NCBI GenBank assembly: GCA_019242275.1 | Contig: JAFAVT010000021.1 | Coordinates: 1-49,748, forward strand | Reading direction: 5' to 3' | DNA length: 49,748 nucleotides | Source of the DNA: Alphaproteobacteria bacterium | GTDB taxonomy: Bacteria > Pseudomonadota > Alphaproteobacteria > Micropepsales > Micropepsaceae | Position numbers and translations under genes: made by a program | Part shown: positions 9,093-15,392 of the stretch, in pieces | How the letters are laid out: each line of letters opens with the position of its first letter | Numbering within the stretch: position 1 is the stretch's first letter | Notes under the pieces: generated by a model | What the model was told of the DNA's origin: nothing | Databases searched by the model: none | The model's input: only the letters and a program-made list of their open reading frames with translations

Positions 9093-10007
9093 ATGCCGCT
9101 TCATCCCGATGCCGTGGAAGCCATCCGGCGCGCCGGCGACCTGCCCACCGGGCTGGCGCCCGCCGAACTGCGCCGCGTCTATGAACAGCAGCGCCTGACG
9201 CTCCTGCCGGAAAAGCCTGCGGTGGCTGAAGTGCGCGATCTTGTTATACCCGGCGAGATGCCGATCGCGGCGCGCTTCTATCGCGCCGGGCCGGAAGGGT
9301 GTCCCCTGCTGGTTTATTTTCATGGCGGCGGCTTCATGCTGGGTTCGCTGACGCTTTATGACACCAGCTGCCGGCGCCTGGCGCGGGGCGGCGATTGTGC
9401 GGTGCTGTCGGTGGATTACCGCCTGGCGCCGGAGCATATCTTTCCGGCTGCCGTGCGGGACGCTTACGACGCCACCAAATGGGCGGCCGCCAATGCCGCG
9501 GCACTGAAGGTTGACGCAGGCAAGATCGCCGTCGGCGGCGACAGCGCCGGCGGCAATCTGGCGGCGGTGGTGGCGCAGATGGCGCTGGACAGCGGCGAGT
9601 TCGACGTGGCGCGGCAGATTCTGATCTACCCGATGACCGACCAGAGCCGCGAATATCCGTCCTATCTGCGCAATGAAAGCGGCTGCATGCTGACGCGCAA
9701 GGCGCTGCACTGGTTCATGGACAATTACCTGCCCAATCTGCAAGACCGGCTGGACCCGCGCGCATCGCCCATGCTGCGGCAAGACTTGAGCGGCCTGCCG
9801 CCGGCGCTGATCATCAGTGCGGAATTTGACCCGCTGGTGGATGAAAACCAGGCTTATGCCGATCGGCTGGCCGCCGCGGGCGTTGCCACAAACCATGTCT
9901 GCTTTGCCGGCATGATCCATCCCTTCTTCACCCTGGGCGGGGTGATTGCCGATGCCGCCAGGGCGGAGAGCCTGATCTGCGAGGTCCTGCGGGGCATGCG
10001 GAACTGA
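9093..10007 (+). CDS. Alpha/beta hydrolase of the hormone-sensitive lipase family
   Basis: A 304-residue esterase/lipase. The oxyanion-hole motif HGGG is at 77-80 and the nucleophile elbow GDSAGG at 149-154 (Ser151). The remaining triad is plausibly Asp in SAEFDPLVDE and His in GMIHPFF near the C terminus. These are the family IV (HSL) hallmarks. No signal peptide is seen, so it is probably cytoplasmic and acts on short-chain esters. The start used gives an N-terminal cap helix typical of the family; longer frames run through the upstream divergent gene. Confidence 0.92.
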   Translation: MPLHPDAVEAIRRAGDLPTGLAPAELRRVYEQQRLTLLPEKPAVAEVRDLVIPGEMPIAARFYRAGPEGCPLLVYFHGGGFMLGSLTLYDTSCRRLARGGDCAVLSVDYRLAPEHIFPAAVRDAYDATKWAAANAAALKVDAGKIAVGGDSAGGNLAAVVAQMALDSGEFDVARQILIYPMTDQSREYPSYLRNESGCMLTRKALHWFMDNYLPNLQDRLDPRASPMLRQDLSGLPPALIISAEFDPLVDENQAYADRLAAAGVATNHVCFAGMIHPFFTLGGVIADAARAESLICEVLRGMRN

Positions 10008-10098
10008 GCCTCTGCTCTTTGATAGAAGACGGTTTCGGCGTGTTGCCAATCTCCCGCTGCGTGTCTAAAGAGACCGGCACACACATCCAAGAAGCGGC

Positions 10099-11013
10099 AT
10101 GAACAAAGGCACGATCAAGTTTTTCAGCGCGCACAAGGGTTTTGGGTTCATCACGGCTGACGAAGGTGGAAAAGACATTTTTTTGCCCGCAACGGCGCTG
10201 GGCGAAGTCAAACCCCAGCACTTGATCGCGGGCCAGCGCGTTGAGTTCAACGCGGTGCCGGATGCGAAAGGGCCAAAAGTTTCCGAGATTCGGCTGCTTG
10301 GCAAACCGGCACCCGCACCCATCGCCGCGGCGCCGGCGATAATTGTCTATTGCGATCCCTCTTCTGAAACCGCGGAAGACGTTTTGCTGGCGATACGCCA
10401 GGCCGGCATGTCGCTGCAGGTGGTGGATTATCTGACGGCGCCGCTGTCGCCCGATCTGCTGCGGCGGCTGTCGCTGTCGCTCGGCGAAGCCGACCAGAGC
10501 CTGGTGCGCCGCTTCGATCCGCTTTTTGTGGCTTTGCAGTTGGATGACCGTTTTATCGGCGATCAGGATTTTTGGACCGGCATCATCCAGCATCCGGCCC
10601 TGATCAACGGACCGATTCTGGTTTCATCAGGCAAGGCGCGCATCTGCAAATCGGCCAGGGAGGTAAAGGCCTTCCTCAGCGGTGACATTAAAGAAGAGCC
10701 GAAAAAAGCAAAAACGCTCACGCCCCGGCTGATGGCCCTGATGCGCGGCGAACAGGTTGCGCCGGCAAAGAGTTCAGGGAAGGCAGAAAAAACTGGCGAG
10801 AAAGCTCAGCTTGAGCCGGACATCGCGGCGAAGCGATCAGTCTCTCCCAAGACAAAGCCTGCCCAAAAAATCCCTGCTGCCGAGGCGACGGTGAAAAAGA
10901 AAGCGACCGCGAGCAAGGAAGCCAAAACCGCCAAAGGCGCACCGGTTAAATCTAAAGCATCTCCCAAGGCGAAGTCTGCGGCCGGGATCAAAGGTCGGCA
11001 GAAGGGCCGCTAG
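10099..11013 (+). CDS. Cold-shock domain fused to a degenerate ArsC-like domain with a Lys/Ala-rich tail
   Basis: A 304-residue three-part protein. Residues 1-67 are a cold-shock (OB-fold) nucleic-acid-binding domain starting MNKGTIKFFSAHKGFGFI, with an RNP1-like KGFGFI at 13-18. Residues about 81-193 resemble the ArsC thioredoxin-like fold: a beta-strand IIVYCDPSSE, the YLTAPLSPDLLRRL helix, and the QHPALINGPILVSSGKARI segment. The position of the catalytic ArsC cysteine is Ser89, and the arginine expected before PILV is absent (NGPIL), so reductase activity is unlikely. Residues about 196-304 form a low-complexity basic tail rich in Lys, Ala and Pro, like histone H1-type tails. It probably binds RNA or DNA. 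The fusion is unusual; the domain calls rest on motif reading only. Confidence 0.85.
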   Translation: MNKGTIKFFSAHKGFGFITADEGGKDIFLPATALGEVKPQHLIAGQRVEFNAVPDAKGPKVSEIRLLGKPAPAPIAAAPAIIVYCDPSSETAEDVLLAIRQAGMSLQVVDYLTAPLSPDLLRRLSLSLGEADQSLVRRFDPLFVALQLDDRFIGDQDFWTGIIQHPALINGPILVSSGKARICKSAREVKAFLSGDIKEEPKKAKTLTPRLMALMRGEQVAPAKSSGKAEKTGEKAQLEPDIAAKRSVSPKTKPAQKIPAAEATVKKKATASKEAKTAKGAPVKSKASPKAKSAAGIKGRQKGR

Positions 11014-11026
11014 CGGGACGGCAACC

Positions 11027-11079
11027 TGGAGCGCGCCCCGCGCGGCACCAGCCGCGCTATAAAATATGGCCTCGCCCGC
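11027..11079 (-). other. tRNA-like hairpin element, copy 1 (degenerate)
   Basis: Read on the minus strand, 53 bases start GCGGGCGAGG and end in GCGCGCTCCA, echoing the 5' and 3' ends of the neighbouring tRNA-Gly. The internal GCGGC/GCCGC stem is kept, but the outer stem and the GCCATA/TATAGC stem each have a mismatch. It looks like a decayed copy of the element at 11110-11162. Confidence 0.5.
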
Positions 11080-11109
11080 CTGGAACATCTTTCAAATAAA
11101 GCAGAGACT

Positions 11110-11162
11110 TGGAGCGGGCCCCCGCGCGGCACAGCCGCGCCATAAAATATGGCCTCGCCCGC
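11110..11162 (-). other. tRNA-like hairpin element, copy 2
   Basis: Read on the minus strand, this 53-base element begins GCGGGCGAGG, like the tRNA acceptor 5' strand GCGGGCG. It ends GCCCGCTCCA, identical to the tRNA-Gly 3' end including CCA. The ends pair (GCGGGC/GCCCGC). Between them are two perfect hairpins, GCCATA-TTT-TATGGC and GCGGC-TGT-GCCGC. It resembles a miniature tRNA lacking the anticodon arm and lies 30 bases 3' of the real tRNA. Function, if any, is unknown. Confidence 0.5.
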
Positions 11163-11192
11163 CTGGGACATCTTTCAAATAAAGCAGAAACC

Positions 11193-11267
11193 TGGAGCGG
11201 GCGAGGCGAATCGAACGCCCGACCCTAACCTTGGCAAGGTTATGCTCTACCCCTGAGCTACGCCCGC
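11193..11267 (-). tRNA. tRNA-Gly (anticodon GCC)
   Basis: A 75-base cloverleaf with CCA encoded. The acceptor stem is GCGGGCG/CGCCCGC, the D arm GCTC...GAGC, the anticodon arm TAACC-TTGCCAA-GGTTA giving anticodon GCC, and the T arm GGGCG-TTCGATT-CGCCT with one imperfect closing pair. The 3' end runs directly into two 83-bp tandem repeats that copy its end. Confidence 0.97.
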
Positions 11268-11399
11268 ATTCCAAGTGGACGGGGGTTATGGCCCATGCCT
11301 GCCCCCGCTGGCAAGAGCCTATGCCTTGCCCGTTACGGAACTGTTGCGCCCTGTCCCGGGATGCGAAATCCTTGAATCCGAACGGCTTCGGCGGGGCAA

Positions 11400-12260
11400 A
11401 TGGCAACAGAAAACGGCACGCGCAGGGGCTATCTGCTGCTCAGCCCCACCCTTGCCGTGATGGCGCTGGCGATGGCGGCGCCGCTGGCCCTGCTGGTGCT
11501 TTACAGCCTGACCGCCGCCCCCGGCCCCGTGTTGGCCGGCGGCCCCAGCCTTGCCCAATATGGGGAGGCGCTGGCCCGCGCCGGCTATCGCGCCTTGTTC
11601 TGGCGCAGCATCGCCATCTCGGCCCTGGTCACGGCGGTGACGGTGACGCTGGCCTATCCCATGGCCTATTTCGTCGCCTTCCATGCCGGACGCGCCAAAT
11701 TCGCGTGGGCAATCGCGCTGACCATTCCCTTCTGGACGTCGTATCTGCTGCGGGTCTTCGCCTGGAAGATCATTCTGGGCTATGGCGGGGTGATCAATTC
11801 GGCGCTGCTGAGCCTGCATCTGATTTCCACGCCGCTCAGCGCCCTGCTCTATAACCCGTTTGCCGTGGTGGTGACGCTGACCCATGCCTGGGCCGCCTTC
11901 GCCATCCTGCCCATCTATGTCAGCTTGGAAAAAATTGACCGCGCCTTGCTGGAAGCGGCGACCGACCTGGGCGATGGGCCGGCCCGCCGCTTCCTGCGCA
12001 TCACATTGCCCCTGTCGCTGCCGGGCGTGCTGGGCGCCGCCATCCTGATCTTTGTCCCCACCACCGGCGATTATGTGACGCCGAGCCTGGTGGGGGGCCC
12101 GCAAGGGGCGATGATCGCCAACCTGATCGCCATCCAGTTTGAGCGGGTGGGCAACTGGCCCCTGGGCGCGGCCTTGGCCCTTGCCAGCATGGCGATGGTG
12201 GCGGTGACGGCGGCGCTGTTCGTGACGGCGGCGCGGGCAGCTGTGAGGGCGGTGAAATGA
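11400..12260 (+). CDS. Polyamine-type ABC transporter permease (PotB-like)
   Basis: A 286-residue inner-membrane permease with six predicted helices. The coupling loop EAATDLGDGPARRFLRITLPLSLPG is characteristic of the PotB/PotH branch, as is the FWTSYLLRVFAWKIILG segment. It is the first gene of a plus-strand PotBCA-like cassette and overlaps the next permease by four bases (ATGA). No substrate-binding gene lies upstream, where the tRNA is. Spermidine/putrescine is the usual substrate class, but other organic solutes are possible. Confidence 0.9.
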   Translation: MATENGTRRGYLLLSPTLAVMALAMAAPLALLVLYSLTAAPGPVLAGGPSLAQYGEALARAGYRALFWRSIAISALVTAVTVTLAYPMAYFVAFHAGRAKFAWAIALTIPFWTSYLLRVFAWKIILGYGGVINSALLSLHLISTPLSALLYNPFAVVVTLTHAWAAFAILPIYVSLEKIDRALLEAATDLGDGPARRFLRITLPLSLPGVLGAAILIFVPTTGDYVTPSLVGGPQGAMIANLIAIQFERVGNWPLGAALALASMAMVAVTAALFVTAARAAVRAVK

Positions 12261-13042
12261 AAGCCCTGCGCGCCTATGCTGCTCTCTATCTGGCTTTTCT
12301 TTATCTGCCGGTGCTGCTGCTGCCGCTGTTCTCGTTCAATGCTTCGCACTTCATCGCCTTTCCCCTGTCGGGCTTTACGCTGCAATGGTATCGCGAGCTC
12401 TTTGCCGACGTGGCGATGCTGCATGCCTTTGGCAACAGCCTGGAGGTGGGGGCGGTGACGGCGCTGCTGTCCACTGTGCTGGGCCTCATGGCGGCGCGGG
12501 CCGTGACGCGCTATCGCCTAAAGGGTGCCGGCGCCGTGCTGGGCTTCATCAGCCTGCCGCTGTTCATTCCCGACATTGTGCTGGGGCTTTCGCTGCTCTT
12601 GCTGCTGGGCGCGGTGGATTTTCCGTTGTCGCTGGCAGCGGTGGTGCTTGGCCATGTCAGCCTCTGCCTGCCTTTTGCCCTCACCGTGCTGATCGCCCGC
12701 ATGCAAGGCTTTGACCGCAATCTGGAAGAGGCCTCCGCTGATCTGGGCGAAGGCCCCTGGATGACTTTCTGGCGCCTCACCTTCCCCCTTATGCTGCCGG
12801 GCATCGCCGCCGCCCTGCTGCTCACCTTCATCACCTCGTTCGATGAATTCCTGCTGGCCTATTTCCTCTCCGGCACCGAAGCGACGCTGCCGGTCTATAT
12901 CTGGGGCCAGTTGCGCTTTCCCGAACGCCTGCCAATGGTGCTGGCCTTGGGGGCGCTGATCCTGCTGGCGTCGGTGGTGGTGGTGATCCTGGCGGAATGG
13001 ACCCGCAATCTGGGCGTCAGCAAGAAAAGTGTCGGGGCGTAA
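12257..13042 (+). CDS. Polyamine-type ABC transporter permease (PotC-like)
   Basis: A 261-residue permease partner of the PotB-like protein. It begins with a membrane helix and LYLPVLLLPLFSFNASHF, typical of PotC/PotI. The coupling loop is EEASADLGEGPWMTFWRLTF, and TSFDEFLLAYFLSG precedes the last helices. Translationally coupled on both sides: ATGA with the gene before and TAATG with the ATPase after. Confidence 0.9.
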   Translation: MKALRAYAALYLAFLYLPVLLLPLFSFNASHFIAFPLSGFTLQWYRELFADVAMLHAFGNSLEVGAVTALLSTVLGLMAARAVTRYRLKGAGAVLGFISLPLFIPDIVLGLSLLLLLGAVDFPLSLAAVVLGHVSLCLPFALTVLIARMQGFDRNLEEASADLGEGPWMTFWRLTFPLMLPGIAAALLLTFITSFDEFLLAYFLSGTEATLPVYIWGQLRFPERLPMVLALGALILLASVVVVILAEWTRNLGVSKKSVGA

Positions 13043-14097
13043 TGGCGTTTCTTTCCGTTCAAAAAGTCAGCAAACGCTTTGCCACCCTCGCCGCGGCGGA
13101 TGCGGTTGATCTTGAGGTGCCGCAAGGCGCCTTCTTTGCCCTGCTGGGGCCATCGGGCTGCGGCAAGACCACCCTGCTGCGGATGATTGCCGGTTTTGCC
13201 GAGCCGGATGAGGGCATCATCACAATTGACGGCGCCGTGATGAACGGCGTGCCGGCGAACAAGCGCCCCACCAACATGGTGTTCCAGAATTACGCGATTT
13301 TTCCCCACCTCAATGTCTTCGACAATGTCGCCTATGGCCTGCGCAAGGAAGGGCTGGGGCGCCAGGCCCTGCGCGCCCGCGTCGAGGCCATGCTGGGGAC
13401 GGTCAGGCTGGAAGGCCTGGACGGGCGCCGCAGCGACGAGCTTTCCGGCGGCCAGCGCCAGCGCGTGGCGCTGGCCCGCGCTTTGGTGCGCCGGCCCAAG
13501 CTGCTCTTGCTGGACGAGCCGCTGGGCGCCCTGGACAAGCGGCTGCGCGAGGCGATGCAGGTGGAATTGCGAGGCTTGCAAAAATCGCTGGGCATTACTT
13601 TCCTTTTGGTGACGCACGACCAGGAAGAAGCCCTCTCCATGGCCGATCAAGTGGCGGTGATGAGCGGCGGCAGGATTTTGCAGATCGCTTCGCCGCGCGC
13701 GCTTTATGAACGGCCCAATTGCCGCGAAGTGGCGGACTTTATCGGTGAGATCAATTTCTTTCACGCCACCGTAAAAAGCGTGGAAGGTGAAACCGTCACT
13801 GCCAATGCCGGCGTCCTGGGCCTGCTCAGTATCCCCAAGCCCAATTTTGGCTTTGGCTTTGCCCTGGGCGACCACATCCTGCTGGCGCTCAGGCCCGAAC
13901 GCATCACCCTGGAAGGCGGCACGGTGGCGGGCGAGATCACGGCCGCCAGTTTCCTGGGGGAGCGCAGCCATTATCAGGTGCGCATCGCCGGCCGCGGCGA
14001 GCCGGTGTTTGTCGCCGCTTCCGGTCCCGCGCCCCCCGGCGCGGTGATGCTGGGCTGGAATCCGGCGGACATGATCGCATTGCCGTTTGGTGCCTAG
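13042..14097 (+). CDS. Polyamine-type ABC transporter ATP-binding protein (PotA-like)
   Basis: A 351-residue ATPase with Walker A GPSGCGKT at 36-43, a Q-loop in MVFQNYAIFPHLNVF, the signature LSGGQRQR, Walker B LLLLDEPLGALD and the switch His in VTHDQEEA. A C-terminal TOBE-like regulatory domain follows from about residue 240. The ATG overlaps the PotC-like stop (TAATG), which fixes the start over a longer in-frame extension. It energises the two permeases; the binding protein is not in this window. Confidence 0.92.
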   Translation: MAFLSVQKVSKRFATLAAADAVDLEVPQGAFFALLGPSGCGKTTLLRMIAGFAEPDEGIITIDGAVMNGVPANKRPTNMVFQNYAIFPHLNVFDNVAYGLRKEGLGRQALRARVEAMLGTVRLEGLDGRRSDELSGGQRQRVALARALVRRPKLLLLDEPLGALDKRLREAMQVELRGLQKSLGITFLLVTHDQEEALSMADQVAVMSGGRILQIASPRALYERPNCREVADFIGEINFFHATVKSVEGETVTANAGVLGLLSIPKPNFGFGFALGDHILLALRPERITLEGGTVAGEITAASFLGERSHYQVRIAGRGEPVFVAASGPAPPGAVMLGWNPADMIALPFGA

Positions 14098-14099
14098 CG

Positions 14100-14170
14100 C
14101 CTCGCCCTTCGACGAGCTCAGGGTGAGGCTATTTTTGGATTCCTCATCCTGAGCCTGCCGAAGGATGACG
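14100..14170. repeat. Family A intergenic repeat (A2), possible bidirectional terminator
   Basis: The palindrome CCTCGCCCTTCGACGAGCTC...GGGTGAGG is followed by CTATTTTTGG, then a second palindrome CCTCATCCTGAGCC...GGATGACGG. It sits between the convergent PotA-like and XRE genes, where it could end transcription from both sides. Confidence 0.7.
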
Positions 14171-14172
14171 GC

Positions 14173-14364
14173 TCAGTCCCTGAGGAACACCTCTTCGATC
14201 CTTGCGGCAAAGGCATCGGCGATGCGGAAGGCCAGCGGCAGCGAGGGCTCGAACTTGTCATTCTCGATGGCGTTGATCGAGTTGCGCGAGACCCCGACCT
14301 TCTCGGCAAGTTCGGCCTGGCTCCAGTTCTTTTCGGCGCGCAGCACGCGGATGCGGTTTTTCAT
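14173..14364 (-). CDS. Small XRE-family transcriptional regulator
   Basis: A 63-residue protein that is essentially one Cro/C1 helix-turn-helix: KNRIRVLRAEKNWSQAELAE, GVSRNSINAIE (recognition helix), then NDKFEPSLPLAFRIADAF. This short type is often encoded beside small membrane proteins and represses its own operon. Here it follows two paralogous membrane-protein genes on the same strand, 16 bases after the nearer one. I chose the start MKNRIR; the longer frame overlaps that upstream gene. The inverted repeat at 15341-15358 is a candidate operator. Confidence 0.88.
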   Translation of the reverse strand: MKNRIRVLRAEKNWSQAELAEKVGVSRNSINAIENDKFEPSLPLAFRIADAFAARIEEVFLRD

Positions 14365-14380
14365 GTCGCGCTCCACCTCC

Positions 14381-14806
14381 TCACCGCCGTGCCCGCCACC
14401 ACAAGAGATGGGCCACCACCGTGCCGATGGCCTGGAGCAGGACGACACCAACCGCCCCGATGGTCATGCCCAGCAAGACCTTGCCGCGCGGCTGATTCAC
14501 CAGCTCGCCCACCAGATTCTGAAATGGCGGCAGCGCCAGCAAAACAAAGAAAGCGATCTGCCCGGCGGTGACGCCCCACTTCGCCGCGTAATCGGCGCCG
14601 GCGCGCTGCACTTCGTCCAGCCGGCGCTGCATTGAGAGCGCGACATACCAGGCATAGAACATCACAAAGGCCGACACCGCCGCGGCAACCCAGGTGGTCA
14701 CGGTGCCGCCAACCGCGCTCTTCAGCCAGGGCGCGACGCTGAGGAAAACCACCGGCACGATTGCCAGCGGTGCCCCCAGCAGGATTTGTCGCTGTTTGGA
14801 TGTCAT
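14381..14806 (-). CDS. Small four-helix membrane protein, paralogue of the 14844-15296 gene
   Basis: A 141-residue protein with about four membrane helices and a WWRARR C terminus. It is clearly paralogous to the next gene upstream: shared APWLK(S/T)A(V/I)GG, the LDEVQ(R/L)AG segment, a LLPPF-like (L/M)LPPF motif and the terminal WWRARR. Start ATG at 14806 follows AGGAGG. Function unknown. Co-transcription with a small XRE regulator suggests a regulated membrane module, but no role can be assigned. Confidence 0.82.
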   Translation of the reverse strand: MTSKQRQILLGAPLAIVPVVFLSVAPWLKSAVGGTVTTWVAAAVSAFVMFYAWYVALSMQRRLDEVQRAGADYAAKWGVTAGQIAFFVLLALPPFQNLVGELVNQPRGKVLLGMTIGAVGVVLLQAIGTVVAHLLWWRARR

Positions 14807-14843
14807 GCATGCCTCCTGATTTGTCTTGCTGGAATGAAATCTC

Positions 14844-15296
14844 TCATCGTCTTGCCCGCCACCACATCAGCTTGGCGACGAACATGCCGATCGTCTGCAA
14901 GATGACGACGCCGCCAAAACCGAACATCACCGCCAGGATGATAATTCTGCGGCTGGCGCCGGAATCGTCCGCCGCGTCCCGCAGCAAGGCGGCAGCGAAA
15001 TCCCAGAAGGGCGGCAACATCGAAAGCATCGCGAAAGCCACGGCGCCGATGCCCATGCCCCATCGCGCCGCGAACTGGCCGCCGGCCAGTTGCACTTCGT
15101 CCAGGCAGTGCTGCGCACGGAAAGACAGATAAAGAGAATAGGCCATGACCGACATCGCCAACCCTGCGGCGATGAGACTGGTCATCCCCCCGCCGATTGC
15201 CGTCTTGAGCCAAGGCGCCACCGTGAGAAAGAGGGCCGGAACAATCATCAGCGGCAGGACGATCAACAGGGCTTAGCTGGCCTTTGGTTTGGTCAT
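14844..15296 (-). pseudogene. Paralogous small membrane protein gene interrupted by an early TAA
   Basis: An excellent AAGGAGG site precedes ATG at 15296, reading MTKPKAS and then TAA (15275-15273). The same frame continues at once with ALLIVLPLMIVPALFLTVAP, which matches the start of the paralogue (ILLGAPLAIVPVVFLSVAP). The rest is intact to WWRARR, with about four membrane helices. Either a single nonsense mutation has inactivated the gene, or translation restarts at TTG 15266 or at the ATG at 15248, giving a protein lacking a few N-terminal residues. A sequencing error is also possible. The intact remainder suggests a recent event. Confidence 0.65.
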
Positions 15297-15340
15297 AAAG
15301 CCTCCTTTTCTGTGCTTTTTGACATGTTTTCAGTTCTAAA

Positions 15341-15358
15341 TGACAATTAAACTTGTCA
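15341..15358. promoter_or_regulatory. Candidate operator, inverted repeat TGACAA-N6-TTGTCA
   Basis: A perfect 6-bp inverted repeat with a six-base spacer, 44 bases ahead of the ATG that opens the membrane-protein/XRE unit. Position and symmetry fit a binding site for the small XRE regulator at the end of that unit. No protein-specific consensus was available to test this. Confidence 0.4.
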
Positions 15359-15392
15359 TCATCGGCCACGGCTGTCAAGCCGGTTGTCCTCC

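Larger units (their letters stand above)
11027..11192. repeat. Two 83-bp tandem repeats abutting tRNA-Gly
   Basis: Positions 11027-11109 and 11110-11192 are near-identical direct repeats with an exact 83-bp period. Each begins TGGAGCG(C/G)G and contains the TAAAATATGGCCTCGCCCGCC and CATCTTTCAAATAAAGCAG segments. The next period begins at 11193, the 3' end of the tRNA gene, which starts with the same TGGAGCGGGC. Confidence 0.9.
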
